From contig CM075101.1 in the NCBI GenBank assembly GCA_037576195.1, positions 26,226,001 through 26,290,000 on the forward strand: DNA of 64,000 bases, written 5' to 3'. This document shows, one piece after another, positions 1-10,500 of this stretch (positions are counted from its first letter, which is position 1; every line of letters begins with the position of its first letter). The translations under genes and the position numbers were made by a program. The DNA comes from Phytoseiulus persimilis. Its lineage: Eukaryota; Arthropoda; Arachnida; Mesostigmata; Phytoseiidae. Below the pieces are notes generated by a model, which was given only the letters and a program-made list of their open reading frames with translations, was not told the origin of the DNA and ran no database searches.

Positions 1-244
1 AGTTTCGCTTCTGTACCAGTGCTTCTGGAGAGGACTACGTCAGAGCTTTCTAGGAGTGGAATCACGAAATGAGCTCCGAGGAACCGGCGGCTTCTGAGCT
101 CTGTCGAAACGGTCGCTCCTCTCGCCGAGCTTCGGAGTTCGGTGAAGCGATTTGCGTGGAAGTTCTCATTTCCCGACGGTTAGCGAACTGGTTTCGCCGC
201 AAGCGGTGCATGTGGAGTTAGTCAACGTTCTGTCAAGCACGGTC

Positions 245-697
245 TCAGAACCAACCTGTTACGCCCGGTCTTTTGTCGCTCTTGATACAGAGTCTCGCGA
301 CTCTCGCAACTGTTGTGACACTGCTTGGCACACAGCACGATCTGCGCCAGCGGCTGGGTCCTGGAAATGCGTACATTCCGCAACACTCGCTCCCAGGACA
401 CTCGGAAGACGAATCGCATTGGTGCAGGTAGTTGAACGGAAACGGACACATTTTGTACATTCCAAGACCGAGATCGAAGTTGCTTATGGCCGTCGACATT
501 TGTTGCGTGAAGCTCGCGTTCCCGCCGGCCTGCCGAGTCTCGCTAAGTAACGTTTCATTTCCTATTCTTGGTGTTTGGAAGGTCTTTGTGGCTGCACTCA
601 AGAACTCAGCTTCTTTACTGGTTCCGTTTCGCTGTACGCATTGCACTGAATGAAGCACCAAAACCACAATGGACAGCCTCCGTAACATTTTCGCCAT
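245..697 (-). CDS. Small secreted cysteine-rich protein, WAP-like core
   Basis: Single-exon reading frame of 150 residues starting at the ATG at 697. Residues 1-20 form a basic then hydrophobic signal peptide ending near SVQCVQ. A Ser/Thr/Asn-rich spacer with several NxS/T sites follows, then a cysteine cluster reading C-D-S3-E-C-P-G-S-E-C-C-G, the core spacing of a whey acidic protein domain (C-x5-C-x4-CC). The rest of the module is irregular: only a few Cys follow, and the C-terminus looks unlike a normal WAP end, so the frame may be wrong near the 3' end (see findings). A TATTTAAG box lies 41 bp upstream of the ATG. WAP proteins are usually secreted protease inhibitors or antimicrobials; assigning that role here is inference. 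The next gene downstream on this side lies outside the window. Confidence 0.5.
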   Translation of the reverse strand: MAKMLRRLSIVVLVLHSVQCVQRNGTSKEAEFLSAATKTFQTPRIGNETLLSETRQAGGNASFTQQMSTAISNFDLGLGMYKMCPFPFNYLHQCDSSSECPGSECCGMYAFPGPSRWRRSCCVPSSVTTVARVARLCIKSDKRPGVTGWF

Positions 698-737
698 GCT
701 GTTGGACACCGGTATGAGCGGTCGGACCGTACACCTT

Positions 738-745
738 CTTAAATA
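738..745 (-). promoter_or_regulatory. TATA box of the WAP-like gene
   Basis: TATTTAAG on the minus strand, 41 bp upstream of the ATG at 697. This implies a very short leader of roughly 10-20 nt if transcription starts about 30 nt downstream. Confidence 0.4.
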
Positions 746-754
746 GACTGCCAA

Positions 755-3241
755 CCCGGAGAGGAGAAAGTGAAAGTGTTCCTGTCAACCGGATCTGCAC
801 GCCACCGATGCTTCGACGAACAGACTGCGTAAGCCGGAGGAGTCTTAGTCGGGATTCTAGATGTGGCTCCCACTCCCGCTCGGAGCTATCCAGAGATCCG
901 GTTCGACGCCACCGTTCAACGGGGTTGTGTAACGGTACTATCATCGCTCCTCACGTCATCACTGATCGTTCTCGGCCGTTCTCCAATCGGATGTCAGAGC
1001 TCACGAAAATCTCATAGAGGTATCCTGCATGCCGATCTTGCACAGAGTACGAAGTAATTCGATTCCGGATTGCGTGTCATCTCAAGGAGCATCTGACGCT
1101 AACCTGATGAGCCACGGGCTGTGCGAATTACAGCGGAAGCTCGTCCGCACGGATCGGATCAAACTTGTCATCGACGCTTGGTTCCGTCGCCAGAAATTCC
1201 CTGGAACCAGATGCCGTGCCGCTGATCGCGAATTTGGCCCCCTTCTGATCGACAGTTCGTCGTCAATCGGCTAATACAACCGGTCGCTGGAGGGCCGCTA
1301 TTAGAAGAGCCGGGAGTCCGCGAACAGAACAAAAATCTGTTTCATTTGTGATTATGGCAATCAGAGCAATCGGAACTCAGACCTGCGGTTCGGTGATCGC
1401 AGTCCGGGAACGACGGCGGATGTCTTGCTCCTGGTTCATCAGCCCCTCGACAATGGGGAGATCCTGATCCCTGATGGGCGGAATCGCCTCGAGTCGGTCT
1501 TCCCGCTCCCAGAGCAGAATGAAATTCTCACAGGCATACTACGGGCCAAGTATGAGCGTGTGATACCACTCCCGATTTCATGAGATTGGTCAGCGCCCAG
1601 CCCCAAAACTAATTTGTGGCCGATTGCTGATGTATGATACAAAATTGGCCACAGGCTCAAAATTGATATTATTATCCCACTCAGGGGTCAGTTCCAGATA
1701 GTTGTTGCCGCAGTCCATGTCGAGCTCAATGTTCCCTAGTCTGATTCGGGTCGATTCTCATCAAGCATCATGACCGAGCCAGCTCAGTAATTGCTCAACA
1801 GCTCCCATTGCCAAGTTTTTCCTATGTGATCTAAAGTGTTTGCCGAGTCCAAGAAAGAATGCTTCGGGGGATGGCGCTCCTTGGGTTGCATGCGAGCTGC
1901 GATTCTGACGGCATGGTTGAACGAGTCAAAAGATCATAGGCATGAACCATTCCGGTTCTCAGCAACTAGTGCTCCTCTGTGTTGCTTCCCCTACACTTTC
2001 ACTCGAGCATTCAGCGCCTTGTATCCTGAGCCTGCCCCGTGTTTCGCGCACACCTGCCCTGATTTTCGCTTGAAAATCTCCGACCGTGAATCTCATTATT
2101 GACGGGCGGTGACTTTTCGACGAGAACCATTTGGAGGATAGCGGTTCCAATTCGGTACCAGGAACCATTCAATCTCTTTCGTCGCTGCCAGAATCTTAGA
2201 CAGTCGTCACATTTTTCTTTTTGTTTCCTAGCGCAGCCCGCAAGATCCGAAATCCACCAACATTCGACCGCTCTGGCGCTCCCCCCGCCCTCGAACGCAG
2301 ACGAAACTCGTCGACGAACACTCTCCTGACTAAGGATCTTACTCATTGTAAGGCTAAGTTCCATTATAACGAAAGTCTTCCAACGTCGTGCCCACGGCAG
2401 GGCGGCCGAGCGGACAGGCGAAAAAGTTCAAGCTCGTCCGGACGGAGCATGCAGTTTTTTCGCACAGACGGGCCCTGACCATACTGTCCAGGTAATTAGG
2501 GTGTGGCTCCCAGGAGCAATTCATCTCCGATCCACGAGAAATCGTTAGCTGAGTGAGGAATCTACTGTCCACTCTGCATGTTGGGTGACGCGTTTCCGTA
2601 TAGATACATTTCTCGCGCGCTTGTAATGCGTTCATTGGGCGATGGCAGCCTACATGAACTCGATGCTCGACAGTCGCCCACGGTTCCCCGGCTATCAGAG
2701 AGAACCTCAGAACTGTCAGCTGTCATCTTTCCTTGAGAAGCTCCAGGAGACTTGCAATCGGTTTCCGGATCTGTCATTTCATCCATGCGGACCCCGTGGC
2801 CTCAATACTTCATCAGTCTCCGAACAGAGCTCTGCCTTCTCGGGAGCCGTCGAGTCCAGACCGGGGCCGGAGTTTGAGGTACGTAGGCTCTGGCTCCAAG
2901 ATGCGGAGACAGATTGAGTTTCGTGACGCTTCTCTCCCCCTGTCTTATTCGAAATCTTCTCGAATTTGAATCTTGGGAGCTTTACCTGGATGCCGTCCGT
3001 TCGCTATGAATTGGAAGCCTTTCGCGCATTGAGAAACCTCTGCAACCAACTTTTTCCACCCCAAACTTTTTCTGCCGATGATGAGCACGAAATGCCAAGT
3101 TTCGGTATCGAAGACTTCATCCGAGTTCCGACGACACCTGCGTTGGTCGATTCCCGAAATCAATTCTCTCTTTCTCTTTACGACAGAGGGTGAATTCCGG
3201 AGCCCCTGGGATCCGCATAGTACACTAACTCGAAGAGCAGA
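755..3241. other. Intergenic region, no gene seen
   Basis: About 2.5 kb between the WAP-like gene and the FBXO22-like gene. Open frames are short and show no recognisable protein, repeat or RNA. It should contain the FBXO22-like promoter and leader, but I could not place them. Confidence 0.5.
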
Positions 3242-5501
3242 ATGGAAGCCAGAGGAACAAATGGCTCCTGTACCAGAGGGAAGAGGAAGATCGTGAAAGG
3301 AGTCGGTGAGTTTTCTGCTCTTCCTTGTTCAACCATCTGTGCATTTCCGTTGGATCGCTACCCTTCAATGAGAGGAGTTCTAATAACGATGATCCCAACC
3401 CCAGGGGACGTATCATTGGCCGGCTCATCTAGAGCTAAGAGCTCCAAGCTACAGAAGAAGTCAAAAAATGAAATTGCGCGTGAGTTCAGAAGTTCCGATT
3501 CGAACATCTCTATCGCATAAGGTTCCAAATCGAGTGTATCTTAGGACGGTCTTTTGGATACGATTTCAGCGGGCTGGATCGGAGAAGTGCTCCAGACGAA
3601 TCAGCTCATCGTCTTCAGGGTTTTCGATCATTTGAGCGCATGTGATTTGGAAGTAGCGGGGAAGGTTTGTCGTTTCTGGAGAAAATGCGCACAACAGGCG
3701 AGAATACGCGGCCCGATGATTCACCAGTTCAGCATGGTGAGTGATGAGAGCTGCGAAATGTTCTCAATATCTCCGGCGCGGTTGCGAGCATCCGAGCTGT
3801 TTGAACCATTAGTCCTCGAGCCGAAGGGCTTCCGATTCCAGGTACAACTTCAGGGGAAAAGACACTTCAGCAGGAAGAGGTTTGGTCATGATCTGATCAA
3901 GGTGAGAAAGCTGCCTTTCCACGAGTTTGGCATGAACTCTGGCATGTCAGAGCTCTGTCAGAATGAGACTCTGTGCTCGGTTTTACGGGAAATAGGGAGT
4001 CGAATCGAACCCTCGTCGGAAGGACCGATGATATTTCTTGTCATTGTTTCAGAATTTGCGTGACTGTTACGCTGTGCCCGACTTGGTCATGGTGTTCTCT
4101 ACGAAACAAATCGTTGAAGACGGCACGAAATATTTTGACGATTTCACCGGGTCTGAGGATGAGTTCGGAGCCAATATTGGGAAGCTGCGAGCAGCTAACA
4201 AACTCGTTTACGACTCCGCGCGTGAGTAGCAGATGGTTCGATTGTGCGGAATTTCATTCACTGCGTTCTCCACGACGGTAGCTCATTCTCTCGTGATGTG
4301 GGTTATTCCATTCCAGTCTCAAACCACATCTCCACGATGCTGCCTCCTGGGTCCCTATTTCAACTGTTTTCCGCTTGGGGCCTTGTGACGACGGAAATGA
4401 CGAGAGGACCCGTCGAATACGAAATCTGTGATGGCTTCGCTGCGATATGTGTCTCGAAATTTCCAAGGGTTAAGATGCATCCTTTCTCTATAAAGGAGCC
4501 GAAGTCCGTTGAGTATCGTCCGTTTTCACATCGACTTTTGAGCATGGCCGGTAAGAATCGGTAGCTGCGAAATACTGTTAGCACAGCCCATCGGAATGGA
4601 TCACATCAAGCAGTGTATCCGTACGATACTGAGAGCGCATATTTCATGCAGGCCTGACTCATCTGAAGGACGCAAAGGCTGTCCTGGCATTCTCGAGGGC
4701 ACCACCCGAAGACCTCTCGTATGCGAGTTTCTTGGTTGATGTGCTCTTCGAAACTTACCCAAAGCTCGCGCTGGCGGGAGCCGCTGTTTTCAGCCACGGT
4801 GTGCTGGAGCCTCCGGGCTCGGTGAGTACAACGCTAACCTCCGAATCTCGGTAGCAACTACTTTATAGCTCTGAAGCCTAATTAAGCCGATCGCGGCGAT
4901 TGAATCTGCCGTTCGATTGCGATTCCAGGCCTCCGACGATGCTGAATTAGTGAGACGATTCGGGGGGGATCCAGAGGCAGAAGTAGGCCTCTGTGGAATC
5001 GTTATCGAAGGTGATGTCCAGGCTAAGAGCATCATTCTCGGTCAAGGGTGCAGAGGCATCGATATGGTGAAAGAAGAAATGTCAGCTCTCAAATCTTTCC
5101 CCGTCGTCCGGGGTCGCACAATTGGTTTCATCTTTGCCTGCTGTGGTCGAGGTTCATCGTTTCACGGGGTGAGTTGACAAAAGCTCATGGCGAAAGGCGG
5201 CCGGAAATATGGAACGATTGAAACCAGGCTCTCGTGACTCTCTCGGAAACATCCGACATACCTCACATCCCGAACCAATCTCGTTCTTCTCTTCCAGGCT
5301 GCGAACGTTGAAAGTAAGGCTTTCGGGAGCCTCTTTCCGGGAGTTCCACTGTTGGGAATATTCGGAAATGGCGAATTCGGAGTCAACTCGTCGGCGGAAG
5401 ATCCACCGAACTCGATGCATAGCTTCAGGCACACCTACACAACGGCCATCATGCTGATAACGTTCAACCCACCGGCGGAAATAGATCAGAAATCAAAATA
5501 A
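3242..5501 (+). CDS. FBXO22: F-box only protein 22-like (F-box plus FIST domains)
   Basis: Substrate receptor of an SCF-type (SKP1-CUL1-F-box) ubiquitin ligase by homology; vertebrate FBXO22 targets include KDM4 demethylases and BACH1. Exons: 3242-3305, 3405-3479, 3570-3736, 3842-3901 (60-nt microexon, tentative), 4053-4221, 4317-4550, 4652-4821, 4929-5168, 5298-5501. All joins have GT-AG borders and matching phase, giving 460 residues (440 without the microexon; human has 403). The F-box spans exon 3, with the pattern LIVFRVFDHLSACDLEVAGKVCRFWRKC split here by position as residues about 55-85. FIST N-type sequence follows, with GFAAICVSKFPRVKMHPF and IKEPKS. FIST C-type sequence closes it, with TIGFIFACCGRG and GIFGNGEFG. 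The N-terminal 45 residues are basic, low complexity and poorly conserved, so the start is less certain than the body. Confidence 0.85.
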
Positions 5502-5502
5502 A
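5497..5502 (+). terminator. Poly(A) signal overlapping the FBXO22-like stop codon
   Basis: AATAAA at this position contains the TAA stop (5499-5501). If used, the 3' UTR would be only 15-30 nt. I see no other canonical AATAAA on this strand within several hundred bases. Confidence 0.4.
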
Positions 5503-6942
5503 GAACGAAGGAGATTTCCGTCGGAGCAAAGAGAGATGAGTAAATACTCAAACGCGAGAGCGATCATACCGGGAGTATGAGAAGGAAGAGGGGCATTCAC
5601 GAGCTGTTCGGAGAAGGAGCGGTCAGGGTAGAGCTATATTAGACATCTTTATTTACAGAGGCGTCTGAATGTAATATACATTACATCAAGATGTGATCGG
5701 GATGCTTCGAGCACGACACACAAATTCTATTGCACACAACCAGGCTCTTGTCCAAACCGGTTGGACACTCGAACACTGTCACGATCGATCCCGGTGGATG
5801 ATGATGATGTTGAGGAAGTGTCACAATTCCTTTCCTCCTTTCCTTCCTCTTCATCATCATCATCATTCGTCTCTTGACATGGTCGCCTATTCATAATGTT
5901 TACTCCGCTTCAACAAGCTTGCATTTCCTGAAGTTTCCATTCGATGTGGTTGTTCGGGACATGGTCCACCGAGGAAGGCTCGTTTCGTCGTTCCGCTCTG
6001 CATGATGGGCTGCCCTCCAAGCGTAGTCTGGTTCCGTCCCGCATTATTTTTAAGAGAAACGGGAAGCGGAATCTACCATGATCCCAAAAACGGGAAAATT
6101 CCACGAACAGCGCGGGCCGTGTATCCCTCTGTCGTGTAGGAGCATTACTTTGGAATCGATGGAAACAAGAGAAAATAGAAAGGACGCCTCTAGGTTTCTG
6201 ACCCGCTCAGCACCACTAGAATAACCGAAGTCTGCTCAATGGCGTTGTTGTGGGTCGTTGATGTCATCGGATCATCACTTGGTTCGGCCCGAAGAGTATG
6301 ACTGAACACTGGATTGAGAATTATCTTCGGTTTCTATCTCCACTTTTCGTTGATCGGTAGCCTCTGTTTCTCTACGACAGAAACTTCAAGCGATTTGCGG
6401 CCGCGTGTTGAAATTTTTCCGGGCGTATGAATCTGGTTGTGATTGAGTTCCCCGAGAATCTAAGATCGTCTCGGGTTCCTTTTTCCCGTGCTTAGAGGCT
6501 ATGGTTCCCTACGGTTTTGGTTGAGGATTTGATTGTTTCAGCGCGTCCATAGTCTGGAAGGCGGGTCGGAAACGCTCGAAGTCGCGAAGACGAGATGTGC
6601 ATCGTTTCGGTGTACTACTCTCAATCCGAAGACTGTGGGAAGGGGGAAGACACGACTGGCTGGGAGGAAAAGTGGCGGAGCTCGAGTTGGCAAACTTTCC
6701 TATCGTTCCAGGAAAAACCCAGGACTTCAGATGATGGCTCTGCGGTGCCCCCAGAATATTGGAGTAATGCAAAAAATCTCGTCAGCAGTTCGCTCTCCTG
6801 TACAATATTAATATCTGTCCAATCATTTCTTCTCCTGCTTCAAGATTGCCGCATGCAGTTTCCTCCAACACTGGTTCCCCAGATCGCTCACATCCGCGGC
6901 TCTATGGTACTCGAGGCGCACCGAACGGAGGGGCATAAGTCC
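5503..6942. other. Convergent 3' region between FBXO22-like and MICAL
   Basis: Probably the long 3' UTR of MICAL, read on the minus strand. It contains short ATG/CAT triplet runs around 5796-5810 and 5850-5868 that are inverted relative to each other. No coding frame of note. Confidence 0.45.
5648..5653 (-). terminator. Candidate MICAL poly(A) signal
   Basis: AATAAA on the minus strand, 1.29 kb downstream of the MICAL long-form stop codon and only about 150 bp from the FBXO22-like stop on the other strand. The two genes therefore converge tightly. Confidence 0.35.
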
Positions 6943-7546
6943 CTAAACGTTGGAAGCGCTAATGGTGTTGACTATCGGAACCCCTTGTTGTTGAGCAGCT
7001 CTCATGCGATTCTCCATCTCACGCTCTTCTCGCTGCTGTTTTAGTTCCAGTTGATCCAAGAGCACCACGAGTTTATCTCGTTTTTCTAGAATTTCTAGCA
7101 TTTCTCGCAGAATCACTCGCTCGTCTTCGACGTCTTTCGGCGATTTCTTCGAATCTGGAAAAATCGAACGATCCTGGTCAAATACTGCCCTACGCGTCTC
7201 TGCCTCGCACTTCGCATGTTTTTTTTCGGCACCAAAACTCTCAAAATTACGGTCCCCATCGACAGTACCTTCTATGGCCATGCGGTCGCGCATTTCTTTC
7301 TGCAATTTAGCATGACGATTTTCCAACTCAAGGTCCTTCGCACGAATCAGCAATTCCTGCTCTTGTCGGTTCAGTTTGTTCTTTTGACGCATAAGCTGGA
7401 AGAGTTCTTGGGATAACGCTTCTTTTTCGGCGGCGACTGCGCACCTCCTGAGCTCCTTTTCTACATCGACCCCTCTAGCTTCAATTCCAGCTCGAGCAAC
7501 CTCGATTTCTTCAAGTTTTCTTTGCACTTCTTGAGCTATCCGGATC
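6943..7546 (-). CDS. Mical: MICAL last exon: bMERB Rab-binding domain
   Basis: Final 200 residues plus stop. With the end of the previous exon ([12 protein letters not shown]) it forms a long amphipathic coiled-coil helix bundle typical of bMERB/DUF3585. Recognisable segments are [50 protein letters not shown] and the C-terminal [19 protein letters not shown]. In other MICAL proteins this domain binds Rab8/10/35-type GTPases and folds back to inhibit the enzyme. A stretch of about 45 residues in the middle (GTVDGDRNF to SKKSPKD) looks like a lineage-specific loop. Confidence 0.93.
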
Positions 7547-10500
7547 CTGAATCGAATAACGGTTGAGGTTAGTTAATCAATTCCCCTGGTTCTCACCAAC
7601 CTATTATCAGAAGCAAGATTCTCGGAACAGAACAGGATGATGTTTGTGGAGCGGATCGGCTTCGAGCAACTCGCTGTCATGGCAGGGGTAACGATTCGCG
7701 GAGAAACAATCGGAGAACAGATGAAAACCGACCTTTTTAGCTCTTGTTGCTTGTAGACCCGCTGTTGGAACTTCTCCGCTTTGTCGGCTTCCACCCGTTT
7801 GTCACTGAGGATGTCCTGAACGTCGGGGAACGGTTCGTTGTCGTCGCTTTCACAGAGCAAATCAGTTCCAGAGATGAGCGTGCTCATCCCCATACTACCG
7901 AGTCGCATCTCATGGATGGATCCACTCATTGCGCTTAGGTCCACGGAAAACTCCGACGACGCTTTCGATGTGTTTGCTGTGCTCCGGGTGGAGTTCGCGT
8001 TGCCGGCGTTCGAAGCGGCCGGGGAGGCCCCGGAAGATTTCAAGCTGTCCACACTGACATTCTTCTTCATACCGCGACTGTCGACCGTGTCTCGACTGTC
8101 GACGGAGGTCACCGAGCCTCTCGGCGATTTGCTCGTTTTCGGTGAAAGGATTTTCAGTTTCGACGCGAGAATCGTTTTGCTGCTGGGCGATTTGCTGAGT
8201 CCTGACTTCTGATGGCCTTGATTCGATGTTGTAGGTTTCGCGTCTCCCCCATTGGCCTTATTGTCCGGTGAAGCGCTACTCGATCCGCCACTGCTGTTTT
8301 TGCTCCCAAAGTTGAGCAGCGAGAATAGCGCGTTCTTGGCTTTGTTTCCTGCCGAACTTGGCCGGGATTGGGGTGCGGCTGTCTTAGGAGGGCTGTTTTC
8401 TCCGCTCGAAAACAACCTGGATGAAACCGAACGATCTGTTAACTCGCTTTCGTTGGCAACAGGAGAACATTCGCAGTATCGCATCCACTGAGACCCCTCC
8501 CTAAATGAAATGAATTCGATTCGGGCGGAATTTGACTTACCTCTTCTTGGCAGACGCAACGGCGGGAGTTTTGCTTGATTTTGAAGAAGTCTGCCGCGTT
8601 GATTCTATAACCGGTTTCTGGGAAGAAGCGCGGTAGGTCGGAAGCATATCCGGATCCGGAGTTCTCTCGATGTACTCTGATTGGGGCCTAGGGTGTGCGC
8701 CTCTCTGGGGCGTTTCCCAGTTTCCATCTTCGCTGCCTAATCTCCCTCTGTGACGTCGCAGGTAGGCTGAGGGCGGACTGATTCCTAGTTCGGCGTCCGA
8801 TTTCAGCTTAGCCCGCTCCCTAGCTTCCTGTCGGGCACGTTCTCGGTCTATACTGCATACTGAAGACACGCTGCCAGTCCTGATCCGCCAGGGGTCCTTG
8901 GCCGGCTGTCCTTTGTTGGACTGGTCGCAAGTTGGAGTGAGGAAGCCGCTCTCAATTTGAGGATTGTTGGCGGTGTCGATTTTGAAACTGGCGAGACTGG
9001 CTCGATCGTCAAAGTATGGCAAGTTGTTCACGTTCTCGTAGACACTGGCTTCGTTCGCTGCCTTAAGTTGCGTCAGAGCGGCGACCGGATCGCGAGCTAA
9101 GACTTGCGAGACCTGCGAAATCCGACCCGGCGACGATCCTAGGTCGTCGTTGCGCTTCGGCTTAGCTGCACTGAGGGTGACATGGAGGTTCTTGTTGTGA
9201 TCTAGCACGCTCGGCGAAGTGGCCGATTTCTGCAGTTCGCCAGGTCTGCGGAAGACGGAATCGGACTCTTCGTCCGACAGAAGGTCGTCCTGAGAGCCCT
9301 TCTGGGACGAGTTGGCCGACCTGATCGAAGGGAAATCCACTTTTTTCAACTTGATATTCAGACTTTTCAAGTAGATCGAGTCCGATTCGGTCGGGCGTCG
9401 AACTTTCTCGGCGAAGCTGCCGCCATAACCCGAGAACTTCGGGGGAGGTGACTTTTTCTCGGCAGCCTTCTTCGCGGCCTCGTCGATGCGGTTAGCACTC
9501 GAGGATCTTTCCAATGGATTACCTGGAAGCGTGAATATCCCAAATGAATCGAAAGCCAACGTTCATTGTCGACAAATTGAAACTCTCGTGCAAAGTTGAA
9601 TTCCACGAAAGTCGGTCGACTGACCTAGGAGTGAACTGTGCGTTTTGAAGGGCAACGTCCGATAGTTATCGAGGAAATTAATGTTGTTCTTCGGTTGACT
9701 TCCCCCAGAGGAAAGAGTTTGGGCTAGCGGCTTTCTCGGTAGCGGAGTCGAATTAACGTTGAGTTCGTCCATCGAGTTCGTGGGAGTCCGGTCTCTTTCC
9801 TCACTCTCTCTTTGGTCTGCTCGACTTCCACTCAGGTGGAAAGTGTATCCTTTTTTGAGTTTACCGACGCCGGAGAGCGGTTGCAGTCTCTGCTGGATGT
9901 TCAAGTCCTCCACGGTACTCAGATGCTCAGAGCCCTCCTTGGCCCATTCGGAAACTGTGAGATCCTCTTCGTCGGATGTCTCCAGCGTGGCGACAGGAGC
10001 CATGCCGTCGTTGATCATTTTCACGATGGGGAAATCGTCATCCAGACGGGAGATGGACTCACTGTCCGGGGACGCGATCGAGGCACTGGGCGCTGAGTTT
10101 AAGGACACGGGCGACGGTTCTTTGTCGTCGTTGACGCTGATCATCTGCGTGTCGGACTCGCTCCGCAAAAGCGAGTTCGGTCTTCCGAACAGGTTCAGAG
10201 GTTCACCGGCGGGCGAAGCATCCAAGGTGTTGGTGACACTAGACTCGCTGGTCTCATCTTCTGTTTTTTCTTCTCTTGAAGGCGCTGCAAAGAGTTTCGG
10301 TCAAGATGAGAGTCGGAAGCTGAAGAGATCGAATCCGGGGGAAATGGGAAGAGCTGCGGCGAGGAACTCACGGGCTCGTCGGTCCGTAGATTCGGATTGG
10401 TGGCCTTTGATCTGGTCACAGCTGGCTCTGGGAGGAACTCGCGGATTCGATCTGTGAGAGTCTTTGGATTCTTTCGACTCGTTGCTCCTCCGAGACAAGT

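Noticed and set aside
9759..10457. 232-codon plus-strand frame
   Set aside because: Antisense to MICAL exons 15-16; translated sequence is a Ser/Leu-rich shadow.
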